Source of the DNA: Daejeonella sp. H1SJ63
GTDB taxonomy: Bacteria > Bacteroidota > Bacteroidia > Sphingobacteriales > Sphingobacteriaceae
Length of the DNA: 64,000 nucleotides
Reading direction: 5' to 3'
Assembly (NCBI RefSeq): GCF_029360775.1
Contig: NZ_JARKMZ010000010.1
Span: 115,929-179,928 of the forward strand
The translations under genes and the position numbers were made by a program. Shown here piece after piece: positions 36,822-45,231 of this stretch. The number at the start of each line of letters is the position of its first letter. Within the stretch, counting starts at the first letter, position 1. The notes under the pieces are model-generated. The model saw only the letters and a list, made by a program, of their open reading frames with translations, did not search any database and had not been told where the DNA came from.

Positions 36822-38120
36822 TTATTCCCGGCTGTCTTTCAAGCGTACACTTACAGCGTTTTTATGTGCATCCAGACCTTCGAGTGATGCCAGTATTTCA
36901 ACTGCCGGACCAATATTTCTGATTCCTTCTTTACTGATATGCTGGAAAGTGATCTTTTTTACAAATGAATCTACCGAAACTCCTGAATATGCTTTTGCAT
37001 AAGAGCTGGTTGGCAAGGTATGGTTTGTTCCTGAAGCATAATCGCCCGCACTTTCAGGAGTTAGATGTCCGAGGAATACTGAACCTGCATTAATGATATC
37101 ATCACTGATACTTTCCCAACGGTCTGTTGCCAGAATCAGGTGTTCGGGTGCATAAGCATTACTGAATGACATAGCCTCTTTCAAATCAGAACAAAGTACA
37201 GCATAAGAGTTGGCTATGGCCTTTGCAGCGATTGCAGCTCTGGGGAGTAATTCTATTTGCTTTTTAAGCTCAATGGCAGTTTGCTCAATAATTGATGCAG
37301 AACTGGATACAAGCACAGCCTGACTGTCAGTACCGTGCTCTGCCTGAGCCAAAAGATCAGCAGCAACATATTCTGCATTTGCTGTTTCATCGGCTATGAC
37401 CAAAACTTCAGACGGACCGGCAGGCATATCTATGGCAGTCTGACTTTCAGATTGTATGATAGTTTTTGCCTTGGTTACATATTGGTTACCCGGACCAAAG
37501 ATCTTGTCTACTTTTGGAATGCTTTCTGTGCCATAAGCCATGGCAGCCACAGCCTGAGCACCTCCGGCAAGGTAAATTCGGTCGATTTCGAGCAATTGGG
37601 CGCAATAGGCCAGATAAACATTTACTTTCCCGTCTTTTTGCGGCGGAGAACAAACAACGATCTCTCTGCATCCGGCAATTCTGGCAGGTATGCCAAGCAT
37701 CAGGAAAGTACTTGGAAGAACAGCTGTTCCTCCGGGAATATAGAGCCCCACTTTTTCAATTGCCCTCAATTCGCGCCAGCAAACCACACCTTTTGATGTT
37801 TCAGTTTTCTCTTCTGTACGAAGCTGACTTGCATGAAACTTCCGGATATTATCGAATGCCAGTTTCAGGGCCTGCTTAGATTCTTCAGAAGCGCCTGAAG
37901 CAATGTTTCTGATCTCATCTTTACCGATAAAGAGTTTATCAAGTTTAATTCCGTCAAACTTTTCGGCAAATGCTTTCAGGGCATCGTCGCCTTTAAGTTT
38001 TACTTCATCAATGATCTCTGTTACCGTTGCCCGGATATTATTATTGGAATCTATATTGCGTTTACAAAGATCTTCAACAGCTTTAGTGCTCAGATCTTTA
38101 AAATTATAGACTTTCAACAT
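36822..38120 (-). CDS. hisD: Histidinol dehydrogenase HisD
   Basis: Zinc enzyme that oxidises histidinol to histidine in two NAD-dependent steps. 432 residues with GLYIPGGTAVLPSTFLMLGIPA (shortened), KIFGPGNQYVTKAK, IDMPAGPSEVLVIAD, the zinc-site segment AQAEHGTDSQAVL, and EHLIL and GDYASGTNHTLPT. All are family-typical. It is 9 bp behind hisG. Confidence 0.96.
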   Translation of the reverse strand: MLKVYNFKDLSTKAVEDLCKRNIDSNNNIRATVTEIIDEVKLKGDDALKAFAEKFDGIKLDKLFIGKDEIRNIASGASEESKQALKLAFDNIRKFHASQLRTEEKTETSKGVVCWRELRAIEKVGLYIPGGTAVLPSTFLMLGIPARIAGCREIVVCSPPQKDGKVNVYLAYCAQLLEIDRIYLAGGAQAVAAMAYGTESIPKVDKIFGPGNQYVTKAKTIIQSESQTAIDMPAGPSEVLVIADETANAEYVAADLLAQAEHGTDSQAVLVSSSASIIEQTAIELKKQIELLPRAAIAAKAIANSYAVLCSDLKEAMSFSNAYAPEHLILATDRWESISDDIINAGSVFLGHLTPESAGDYASGTNHTLPTSSYAKAYSGVSVDSFVKKITFQHISKEGIRNIGPAVEILASLEGLDAHKNAVSVRLKDSRE

Positions 38121-38129
38121 GCTAATGCT

Positions 38130-38981
38130 TTATAAGATGATCTTTTCGATAGGCATCACCACAATACCCTGAGCTCCGGCATTTTTCAGCAGGCTGATCT
38201 TTTCCCAGAAATCGCGTTCAGGAATAACGGTATGCACTGCAACCCATCCACTTTCAGCCAAAGGCACCACGGTAGGGCTTTTTACTCCGGGAAGAAGTTC
38301 AAGAATGAGGTCAAGATTTTTTGTCTCGGCATTCAGAACCACATATTTGGTTTCTTTTGCTCTGAGAACCGACTGGATTCTTTGAATCAGTTCAATGATC
38401 AGCGGGTTGTTTTCATCACCCTTTCTGCCAATCAGAACTGCTTCAGACTTCATAACTTCGGCAAAAGGCTTCAGTCCGTTGCTTTTTAATGTTCCTCCGG
38501 TTGAAACGATATCAAATATGGCATCACTTAAACCCAAACCCGGAGCAATTTCAACAGATCCTGAGATCGTTCTGATATCTGCACTGATCTTATTCTTGTC
38601 GAGGAAGTTTTTCAGGATTACGGGATAGGAAGTAGCAATTGCTTTGCCGTTAAGGTCGGCAATGCTTTCAATGGAACTGTTGTTCTGCACTGCCAGCTTC
38701 AGGGTGCATTTACCGAAGCCGAGCATTTGAAGGAAGCTTACATCAACTCCTGTTTCACTGATCACATTTTCGCCTACTATTCCCAGATCGGCAATGCCAT
38801 CCTGTACATATTCAGGAATATCATCATCTCTCAGGAACAGTATTTCCAGCGGAAAGTTGGAAACATTGGAAATTAATGAGCTTTTATAATTTTCGAAACT
38901 TAAACCACAATTTTTGAGGAGTTCGACCGATTTTTCGTTTAATCTACCAGATTTCTGGATAGCTATTTTAAGAGTTTTCAA
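38130..38981 (-). CDS. hisG: ATP phosphoribosyltransferase HisG (long form)
   Basis: First and feedback-regulated enzyme of histidine synthesis. 283 residues: two periplasmic-binding-protein-like catalytic lobes (IAIQKSGRLNEKS at the start; TGGTLKSNGL near the middle) and the C-terminal ACT-like regulatory domain that binds histidine (SPTVVPLAESGWVAVHTVIPE). This is the long form that does not need HisZ. The start is TTG at 38981; no in-frame ATG is found upstream. It opens the operon and is preceded by the histidine-rich leader peptide at 39048-39104. Confidence 0.95.
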   Translation of the reverse strand: MKTLKIAIQKSGRLNEKSVELLKNCGLSFENYKSSLISNVSNFPLEILFLRDDDIPEYVQDGIADLGIVGENVISETGVDVSFLQMLGFGKCTLKLAVQNNSSIESIADLNGKAIATSYPVILKNFLDKNKISADIRTISGSVEIAPGLGLSDAIFDIVSTGGTLKSNGLKPFAEVMKSEAVLIGRKGDENNPLIIELIQRIQSVLRAKETKYVVLNAETKNLDLILELLPGVKSPTVVPLAESGWVAVHTVIPERDFWEKISLLKNAGAQGIVVMPIEKIIL

Positions 38982-39002
38982 AGTATATGTTTTAATCAGA
39001 CC

Positions 39003-39036
39003 AAAAAATTATTAAGAAACAGTTTCACGTAGAAAC
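39003..39036 (-). promoter_or_regulatory. Possible attenuator structure between hisL and hisG
   Basis: On the minus strand, GTTTC-TACGT-GAAAC (39022-39036) can form a short hairpin, followed after about 13 nt by six T residues (39003-39008). TACGTG in it can pair instead with CACGTA inside the leader's His codons, and CATCGC/GCGATG in the leader end forms a further hairpin. The mutually exclusive pairings are what attenuation needs, but the terminator stem is weak. Confidence 0.35.
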
Positions 39037-39047
39037 ACATAAATATA

Positions 39048-39104
39048 TCACATCGCCGCAAAGCGATGATGGAAATGTACGTGATGTGTGAAAACTTTAT
39101 TCAT
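39048..39104 (-). CDS. hisL: Histidine-rich his operon leader peptide
   Basis: A short open frame with ATG at 39102-39104 and TGA at 39048-39050 encodes MNKVFTHHVHFHHRFAAM: five His among 18 residues, concentrated at positions 7, 8, 10, 12 and 13. It lies 66 bp upstream of hisG on the same strand and behind a good -7 box. This is the hallmark of an attenuation leader, in which ribosome stalling at His codons under low charged tRNA-His decides whether the operon is transcribed. Seen directly in the sequence; the regulatory role is inferred. The gene is too short for usual gene finders. Confidence 0.85.
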   Translation of the reverse strand: MNKVFTHHVHFHHRFAAM

Positions 39105-39135
39105 AATATATGGCCCAAATAGCTTGGGAGGCATG

Positions 39136-39143
39136 CAAATATA
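39136..39143 (-). promoter_or_regulatory. Candidate -7 box of the his operon
   Basis: On the minus strand TATATTTG fits TAnnTTTG exactly, 31 nt before the leader peptide ATG. A TTTT stretch lies 19 nt further upstream at the -33 position. The predicted transcript start leaves a short leader containing CCCAA/TTGGG, which could form a 5 bp hairpin. Confidence 0.55.
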
Positions 39144-39204
39144 ATGATTGGATATGGGAATTAAAAATTTATATTAACGGTTCTAAATGCGAGGATGGTT
39201 ACCT

Positions 39205-39279
39205 GGTTAGTATTTAGTGGTTAGTATTGAGACTGATGCATACCATATTTCAAATCAGCTGCCATTAATCTAACTAAAC
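39205..39279. repeat. Dispersed intergenic repeat, copy B
   Basis: Same layout as copy A at 27802-27902: TTAGTATTTAGTGGTTAGTA and TTGAGA, a 14 nt spacer, the core ATTTCAAATCAGCTGCC and then AATCTAACTAA. The right arm is shorter. It lies upstream of the his operon promoter. Confidence 0.55.
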
Positions 39280-40105
39280 AGAGAGTCAGGAATGTTGCAC
39301 AAGTAAAAAGGAAAATAAGGTATTCATTTCACATCAGCAGTGCTTCATTCTAAATTATATAACAAGTAACTGCTAAATAGAACAAAGACAATGATATACT
39401 AATCTAAAACGAGTAGCGTTTTTTCAAACAACAGACAACAGATACTTTTAAAGACGGATGTTTTTGAGCCTGAATTTTATACTCTTTTAGTAGTTTAACG
39501 ATAGCTCCAGGGAAGCAATGAGATTATAGCTGTTGTCAGGACGGGAAAATGAATCTTTCGGTGCACTTCGGCCAGCGCTCCCCGGGCTGCTTAATAAGGG
39601 TGTGCATTCAGGCTTAAAAGCAATCAGTAAATGAGGCTTCTGATTTAATGGCTGAACACCCAATCAATTTTAGAATCATATTGTGTGTTTTCAATCCTCC
39701 ATCAGTTGAAATAGCTATGAGTGCTAATTCCAAATCACTGATCATCTTCTTAATTCACGGTTCTTGATTTCTGATATGATTGAGTAAAGCCTGACTTATT
39801 ATTTGAACTGTAATGTTTTAATAGATTTCAGCATTTTTTGAGTAATTTAGCTTATTTTGAAAAAAAATTCAGGGAGTTAAACACTAAGATTTACTGTAAA
39901 TTATTTTGATATGGTGAAATCTGTTAGCCTTGAAATTGTTTTTTAAAATTATGTTTGCTTTGGGCTACAAAAGCTTTTGGTATATGATACGATTAGAACT
40001 CAATTGTTATTTCCAGTGGATTTGCAGATACTTTCTTTTTGAGATAAAGACCGATTTTAGCAATAAATCTGATCATATCCTGAAATCCGGAGCTAAATAA
40101 AGGGA
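39280..40105. other. Gene-poor intergenic region between the his leader and the PorP/SprF gene
   Basis: About 0.8 kb with stops in all frames apart from the short stretch at 39487-39663. It contains fragments of TAACTGCTAAATAG-type words related to the neighbouring repeats and a TCTGTTGT/ACAACAGA stretch also found near 41090-41110. I see no tRNA, no riboswitch fold and no complete gene. It probably holds decayed repeat material plus the promoter of the PorP/SprF gene. Confidence 0.5.
39487..39663 (-). pseudogene. Short coding-like stretch, possible gene remnant
   Basis: A 58-codon open stretch on the minus strand, starting after a TGA at 39664-39666 and ending with TAA at 39487-39489. Its translation looks protein-like (GVQPLNQKPHLLIAFKPEC; then SFSRPDNSYNLIASLELSLNY is one residue too long to quote whole), and a neighbouring frame continues upstream as if a frameshift had occurred. 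No ATG start is present, only TTG. I cannot name the family; it could be a decayed gene end or a dispersed repeat with coding appearance. Confidence 0.3.
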
Positions 40106-41017
40106 ATGAGACTATTGATAAAATACATGATAACTTCAGGATGTATGTTCTTAATGGTTATAGGTGTCAAAGAGAAATTACATGCACAGTCTAACCCACT
40201 GGGCGCTTCCTATTTTCAGAACCAGTATTTACTGAACCCCGCCATGGCAGGCTTAGGCGGAAAGGGTTTAAATCTGAACCTGGGTTCAAGAAAGCAATGG
40301 AATAATATTCCCGGTAGCCCGTCAACACAGGCCTTTACAGCAGATTATGACCTGAATGGAAAAGCTGCTGTGGGTATGAACTTTAACCGGGATAAAGCCG
40401 GTTTGATTCAGGGTCTGAGAGCAGTAGGTACATTTGCCTATCATTTGCCGCTGAATGAAGATAACCGTGTTTTGTCGTTCGGTATTTCTATGGGTATGAT
40501 GAACGAGCGGATTAACCTGGAAGATGTCAAAGGCGATCCGAATGATATTATTCTGGGCAGGTTCAATGATAGACAAACCTATCTGGATGGGGATTTCGGT
40601 ACGGCTTACACAGGCAATAACATCACCATTCAGGCAGCTATTCCGAACATGAAATCCTTCTTCAAAAAGGACCAGTTTGAAGGTACGGTAGATCGTGCAG
40701 TGTTCTTTTCGGCAATGAGTTACAGATTCAGGAGTGAAAATACTCAGGGTATTGATGTAGAACCTAAAGCGTCGTATCGTGTGATTCATGGGATGGATAA
40801 TATTTTCGAATTTGGGGCCAATCTGATCTATGCAGACCGGGTCAACTTTTTCAGTATGTACCATAGCAGTCAAAGTGTCACATTCGGACTAGGAATGACT
40901 TATCAGAATTTCGGCTTTACAGGGATCTATAACACCAGTACAGGCGACCTGAGCAGATATACAACAGGCAATTTTGAGATCAGTCTGCAGGCCAGATTGT
41001 TTGGGAAAAAGAAGTGA
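40106..41017 (+). CDS. PorP/SprF family type IX secretion system membrane protein
   Basis: 303 residues with a signal peptide (about 1-28, ending in LHAQ) and the family start NPLGASYFQNQYLLNPAMAGLGG, followed by a beta-strand-rich barrel (SFGISMGMMNERINLEDV, GLGMTYQNFGFTGIYN). SprF/PorP proteins anchor gliding adhesins or other large type IX cargo to the outer membrane. No large T9SS-sorted partner gene is adjacent, which is usual for orphan family members. The upstream 1.1 kb gap gives it its own promoter; an inverted copy of the dispersed repeat follows directly. Confidence 0.88.
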   Translation: MRLLIKYMITSGCMFLMVIGVKEKLHAQSNPLGASYFQNQYLLNPAMAGLGGKGLNLNLGSRKQWNNIPGSPSTQAFTADYDLNGKAAVGMNFNRDKAGLIQGLRAVGTFAYHLPLNEDNRVLSFGISMGMMNERINLEDVKGDPNDIILGRFNDRQTYLDGDFGTAYTGNNITIQAAIPNMKSFFKKDQFEGTVDRAVFFSAMSYRFRSENTQGIDVEPKASYRVIHGMDNIFEFGANLIYADRVNFFSMYHSSQSVTFGLGMTYQNFGFTGIYNTSTGDLSRYTTGNFEISLQARLFGKKK

Positions 41018-41175
41018 TTAGTAGTTAGTGATTAGATTAAAGGCTGCTTATTTTGAAATCACTACTTTATCGTCTTGTTTATTGGCTCAAATCTGTTGTT
41101 TGTTATCTTAAAAAAGGCTGCTAATTCCAGATGAACCTCTCATAAATCTAACTGCTAACTACTAAATTCTAAATC
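41018..41175. repeat. Dispersed intergenic repeat, copy C (inverted, composite)
   Basis: Directly behind the PorP/SprF stop codon: TTAGTAGTTAGTGATTAGA, then GGCTGCTTATTTTGAAAT, the reverse complement of the core in copies A and B. A second half repeats GGCTGCTAATT at 41117-41127 and ends with CTAACTGCTAACTACTAAA. So the element is in the opposite orientation and partly doubled. Confidence 0.5.
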
Positions 41176-41216
41176 CCCTTTCAAAGCCGGTTAATTATCA
41201 TTAAATTTGATACTTA

Positions 41217-43271
41217 ATGAGATTCCTGTCACCCGGATTTTTATTTGCCCTCCTGACAATTGCTATACCTGTCATCATTCATCTTTTCAATTTCCGGAAG
41301 TTCAAAAAAATTTATTTTAGCAATGTCCGTTTTCTGAAAGATGTACAGCTTCAGACATCTTCAAGACAGCATCTCAGGGAAAGGCTGATTCTGGCAAGCC
41401 GTATTCTGGCTATTACTTTTCTGGTGTTTGCATTTGCCCGTCCATATATTCCCGATTCTGATGCTCAAAATTCAAGTCAGAGACAGGTTTTAAGTATTTA
41501 CATAGATAATTCCATGAGTATGGAATTACGCAACAGGGAAGGTACTCTTCTGGAGGAAGCAAAAAGAAGAGCAAAAGAGCTGGCATCAGCTTATGGACTG
41601 AACGACCGTTTTCAGCTTCTGACCAATGATTTTGAAGGAAAGTATCATCGTCTTTTAAGCTTCGATGAATTTCTGGAGGCTGTAGATGACGTGAAATTAA
41701 GCCGGGCACATAAAGACCTTGCTCAGATTCTGGGCAGACAAAAGGAGATTTTTCTTAAAGAGCCTAACTCTGTAAAAACGGTTTATCTGATCTCTGATTT
41801 TCAGCATAATATGCTTCCTCAAGCAGCCGTAGCGGCAGATAGTACCTATAAACTCAGGCTGGTACGTTTGAAAGCCACTGAGCAAACAAATAGTTCAGTT
41901 GATTCTGTCTGGTTTCAGTCTGCAATTCACAGGCCTGGTGATTCCGAAAAGCTGATTGTCAGACTCAGAAATTATTCAGATGAACAGGCTGAAGCTATTC
42001 CAATTAAACTAAGCATAAACGGGAAGCAGAAAGCATTGGGCATGGTTAGTATTCCTCCCGGGCAGCAGGCTGTAGATACACTCATTTTCAGCGGTTTGAA
42101 ATCAGGCTGGCAGCAAGCAGAAATAGAAATTAAGGATTTCCCGGTCGTTTTTGACGATAAGTTTTATTTCAGTTTTCAGGTTCAGGAATCTATGCCGGTT
42201 TTGATTATTAATGGCGATTCAGAAAATCAGTATCTGAATGCTGTTTATGGCTCTGATCCCTTTTTCAGAATTGAAAATGTAGCTGCCGGAAATATCAATT
42301 ATTCAGCTCTGAACAGTTATTCCCTGATCATTCTGAATGAGCTTAAAGAGATCAGTGATGGTTTGGCACAGCAGCTCAAAATCCATATCAGCAGAGGGGC
42401 AAATATGATTGTGTATCCTTATCTGGGGGATGATCAGGCAGAGTTGAGAAAGTTCCTGCAGGTGCTGGGCACTGATTTGCCGATGCAGGTAATCAGTGAA
42501 GAAGCTAAAGTGACTGCCATTAATCTACAGCATCCTGTTTTTAAGGGTGTCTTTGATCAGATTCCTCAGAAAATGGATTTACCTGTGGCAAAAAAGTATG
42601 TTCGGTTCAATTCTCAGAGCCGATTGAGCAGTCAGAAGTTAATGGAATTGCAGGGCGGGATACCCTTTTTTAGCGAATACCGTTTAGGCTCTGGAAAAAT
42701 TTATCTTTCAGCAGTTCCATTAAATGCAGAAACAAGTAATTTTGCAAGACATTCGGTATTTGTTCCAATCATGTATCAAACCGCTCTTTTATCAGTAAGG
42801 AATCAGAATTTGTTTCATCAACTAAATTCAGAGCAAATGATTGAATTGCCGAAGATTACATTAAAGTCAAATCAAACTCTTAAATTGAAGAATGCTGGCT
42901 TTGAGGCCATTCCTGATCTCAGACAACATGAGAATTATTCTCAGTTATATATTGCTGATCAGATCAAGCAAAGCGGTAATTATCAGCTGCATAAGGCTGA
43001 TAGTCTGCTGGCCGTACTTTCATTCAATGATTCAGGATCAGAGTCTGATATGAGCTTTGCAGAAAATCAGGAGATCAAAGATAAATTCTCCGGACGAAAG
43101 ATAGACCTGATAGAACCTGATTCCGGATCGATTAAGAATGAAATAAAAACTATCAATCAGGGTCTTTCTTTATGGAAAGTTTGTCTGATATTGGCCCTTT
43201 TATTTTTTGCTTTCGAGATCCTGTTGATCCGTTTTTATAATAGAACTCAAATTAAACCATTACACAATTGA
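41217..43271 (+). CDS. BatA-like membrane protein with von Willebrand-type domain
   Basis: 684 residues. The N-terminus is the aerotolerance regulator BatA domain (FLSPGFLFALLTIAIPVIIHLFNFRKFK, shortened here to its start), with membrane helices at about 8-24 and 60-78. A von Willebrand-like domain follows, with a MIDAS-type motif DNSMS at 97-101, then a long periplasmic beta-rich part with a glutamine amidotransferase-like segment, and a last helix near residue 660. Function is uncertain; related Bat proteins are linked to envelope stress tolerance. Its TGA overlaps the TTG start of the dihydroorotase-like gene by 4 bp. Confidence 0.82.
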   Translation: MRFLSPGFLFALLTIAIPVIIHLFNFRKFKKIYFSNVRFLKDVQLQTSSRQHLRERLILASRILAITFLVFAFARPYIPDSDAQNSSQRQVLSIYIDNSMSMELRNREGTLLEEAKRRAKELASAYGLNDRFQLLTNDFEGKYHRLLSFDEFLEAVDDVKLSRAHKDLAQILGRQKEIFLKEPNSVKTVYLISDFQHNMLPQAAVAADSTYKLRLVRLKATEQTNSSVDSVWFQSAIHRPGDSEKLIVRLRNYSDEQAEAIPIKLSINGKQKALGMVSIPPGQQAVDTLIFSGLKSGWQQAEIEIKDFPVVFDDKFYFSFQVQESMPVLIINGDSENQYLNAVYGSDPFFRIENVAAGNINYSALNSYSLIILNELKEISDGLAQQLKIHISRGANMIVYPYLGDDQAELRKFLQVLGTDLPMQVISEEAKVTAINLQHPVFKGVFDQIPQKMDLPVAKKYVRFNSQSRLSSQKLMELQGGIPFFSEYRLGSGKIYLSAVPLNAETSNFARHSVFVPIMYQTALLSVRNQNLFHQLNSEQMIELPKITLKSNQTLKLKNAGFEAIPDLRQHENYSQLYIADQIKQSGNYQLHKADSLLAVLSFNDSGSESDMSFAENQEIKDKFSGRKIDLIEPDSGSIKNEIKTINQGLSLWKVCLILALLFFAFEILLIRFYNRTQIKPLHN

Positions 43272-44533
43272 AGAACTTATTAATTCAGTCTGCAACAATT
43301 CTTTATCCCGGCAGTTCGTTCAGCGGCAAAACTGCTGATGTACTGATCGTGAAAGGCAAAATTTCTGAAATAGCTGCAAAAATTGCTGTTCCTGATTCCG
43401 ATACTCAGGTAATTCCTGCAAAAGGGAAATATCTGATGCCCGGTTTTTTTGATCTTAACGTTACAATTGGTGAGCCCGGACTGGAAACCCGCGAGGATAT
43501 CGGGACAGGATGCAGTGCTGCGGCTGCAGGAGGTTTTACCGGTATAGCTGTAATGCCGGATACTCAGCCACCGGTTCATTCCAAAGCAGAAGTCTCGTAC
43601 CTTATTAATAAAGCAAAGGCTAATCTGGTGGATCTTTATCCGGTTGGATGTATCAGCCAGAAACGGGAAGGTAAGGAGCTTGCAGAAATGTTTGATATGC
43701 AGCAATCGGGTGCGATTGCATTTTCTGATGGCAACAGGGCCCTTAGCAATGCCGGATTGATGAGCCGCGCTCTCTTGTATACCAGAACCTTTAAGGGGCT
43801 GATTATGGTTCATGCTGAAGATCAGGATATTGCATCAAAGGGGAAGATGAATGAGGGTGTGATGAGCACTTATCTGGGAATGAAAGGGAATCCTTCTCTG
43901 GCCGAAGAACTGATGATCTCCCGCGATCTTTACCTGGCAGAATACAATGATGCAAGAATACATTTCAGTACTATAAGCACCGCCAGAAGTGTTGATCTGA
44001 TCAGAAAAGCAAAAAAAGCAGGTATAAAAGTCACTTGCGACGTAGCAGCACATCAACTGGTGCTTACTGAAGATGATCTGAAAGGATTTGACAGTAATTA
44101 TAAGCTTAGTCCGCCGCTTCGGACCAAAGCTGATCAGAAGGAACTGATCAAAGGCTTAAAAGACGGAACGATAGACGCCATTGTTTCACAGCATACCCCG
44201 CATGAAATTGAGTTTAAAAATGTTGAATTTGAAATCGCAGCATTCGGTATCATTGCTTTGCAAACGGTATTGCCATTGGTGCTGAAAGCCGGATTAAGCC
44301 CTGAGCTTATTCTGGAAAAACTGTCTGTCGGACCAAGAAATGTGCTCGGCTTAACTTTGCCTGAGCTTCAAACCGGAAATTCTGCTAACTTTATTCTTGT
44401 TGATCCTTCTGAGGAATGGATGTTTGATGAGAAAGTCAATAAGTCAAAATCTTCAAACTCTCCTTTTTTGGGGCAAAAACTAAGAGGCAGGGTTAATCTG
44501 GTATGTAATAATGACCGGTATATCATCAACTAA
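43268..44533 (+). CDS. pyrC: Dihydroorotase-like protein with altered metal site
   Basis: 421-residue amidohydrolase of the dihydroorotase family, which closes carbamoyl aspartate in pyrimidine synthesis. Overall similarity is clear (PGFFDLNVTIGEPGLETRED, FTGIAVMPDTQPPVHSK, GLKDGTIDAI). The usual metal motif HxH in DxHxHxRxPG reads N64-V-T66, the catalytic Asp before HxPH is Gln308 (SQHTPH), and the HxxHxS motif is IHFSTIS. With these ligands gone the protein may be catalytically dead, perhaps a structural partner of aspartate carbamoyltransferase. The start is TTG, coupled to the upstream stop. Confidence 0.82.
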   Translation: MKNLLIQSATILYPGSSFSGKTADVLIVKGKISEIAAKIAVPDSDTQVIPAKGKYLMPGFFDLNVTIGEPGLETREDIGTGCSAAAAGGFTGIAVMPDTQPPVHSKAEVSYLINKAKANLVDLYPVGCISQKREGKELAEMFDMQQSGAIAFSDGNRALSNAGLMSRALLYTRTFKGLIMVHAEDQDIASKGKMNEGVMSTYLGMKGNPSLAEELMISRDLYLAEYNDARIHFSTISTARSVDLIRKAKKAGIKVTCDVAAHQLVLTEDDLKGFDSNYKLSPPLRTKADQKELIKGLKDGTIDAIVSQHTPHEIEFKNVEFEIAAFGIIALQTVLPLVLKAGLSPELILEKLSVGPRNVLGLTLPELQTGNSANFILVDPSEEWMFDEKVNKSKSSNSPFLGQKLRGRVNLVCNNDRYIIN

Positions 44534-45216
44534 TGGGACAAATGAACACAAACATAAAGCGTTCGATGCTTGCTGCCCTGGGGCAGTTTGCCTCGGTAAA
44601 TAATCAGGATCATCAGCCATTTTTTAAAGTTTTGACAGAGGTATTCAGTGCTGATAAGGATTACCTCAAAAAAGTGGCCCTTCTCGACGCTGCATTTGAT
44701 GATCATTCGCTTTATGAACCATTAAGAGAGCCTTTCTTCGATTTACTGCTGATTAATTTTCTGAATGAGGATGTTCGTAAACTGGAGGAAGATTATCTGG
44801 ATTCTCCTGAATGGGAGAAGATTGAAGAAGAGACCATGGACAGGGGTACTGAATTGCTGAACCTGATTCTTTATTTACAGGAGTGTCAGGATGAAGCTAT
44901 TGAACCGGAGCTGACTGATTTTCTTCGCGAATTTCTGCTGGTTGATGAGGATGAATTCCAGGACGAACATCGTATTTATGAAGAGGTAATTGCCAATCAA
45001 ATTCTGGTCGACAGCACTTTGAAGGAACTTGCCCGTGTAAGCGCCTCAATTCCGGAAAACTCGGAGCTTAAGGAATTGTTTTACCCGATGATCGGATTTT
45101 TCAGAGATCCGGATCCTGAAGATGAGGAGTTCGCAGAATTTTTAAAATACAGTGCTAACCCCGATTTTGATTCAGCAGTTTATGCTTTATTGATCACATA
45201 CAATAATCAAGACTAA
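44533..45216 (+). CDS. Acidic protein of unknown function
   Basis: 227 residues, strongly acidic and helix-rich, without signal peptide, membrane segment or recognised motif. Runs such as FLNEDVRKLEEDYLDSPEW and FRDPDPEDEEFAEFLKYS show the character. The ATG at 44533 shares one base with the dihydroorotase-like stop (TAATG), and a second ATG follows at 44542. Cotranscription with the upstream genes is likely. I do not recognise the family. Confidence 0.65.
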   Translation: MGQMNTNIKRSMLAALGQFASVNNQDHQPFFKVLTEVFSADKDYLKKVALLDAAFDDHSLYEPLREPFFDLLLINFLNEDVRKLEEDYLDSPEWEKIEEETMDRGTELLNLILYLQECQDEAIEPELTDFLREFLLVDEDEFQDEHRIYEEVIANQILVDSTLKELARVSASIPENSELKELFYPMIGFFRDPDPEDEEFAEFLKYSANPDFDSAVYALLITYNNQD

Positions 45217-45231
45217 ACAAAACCTAAAAAA

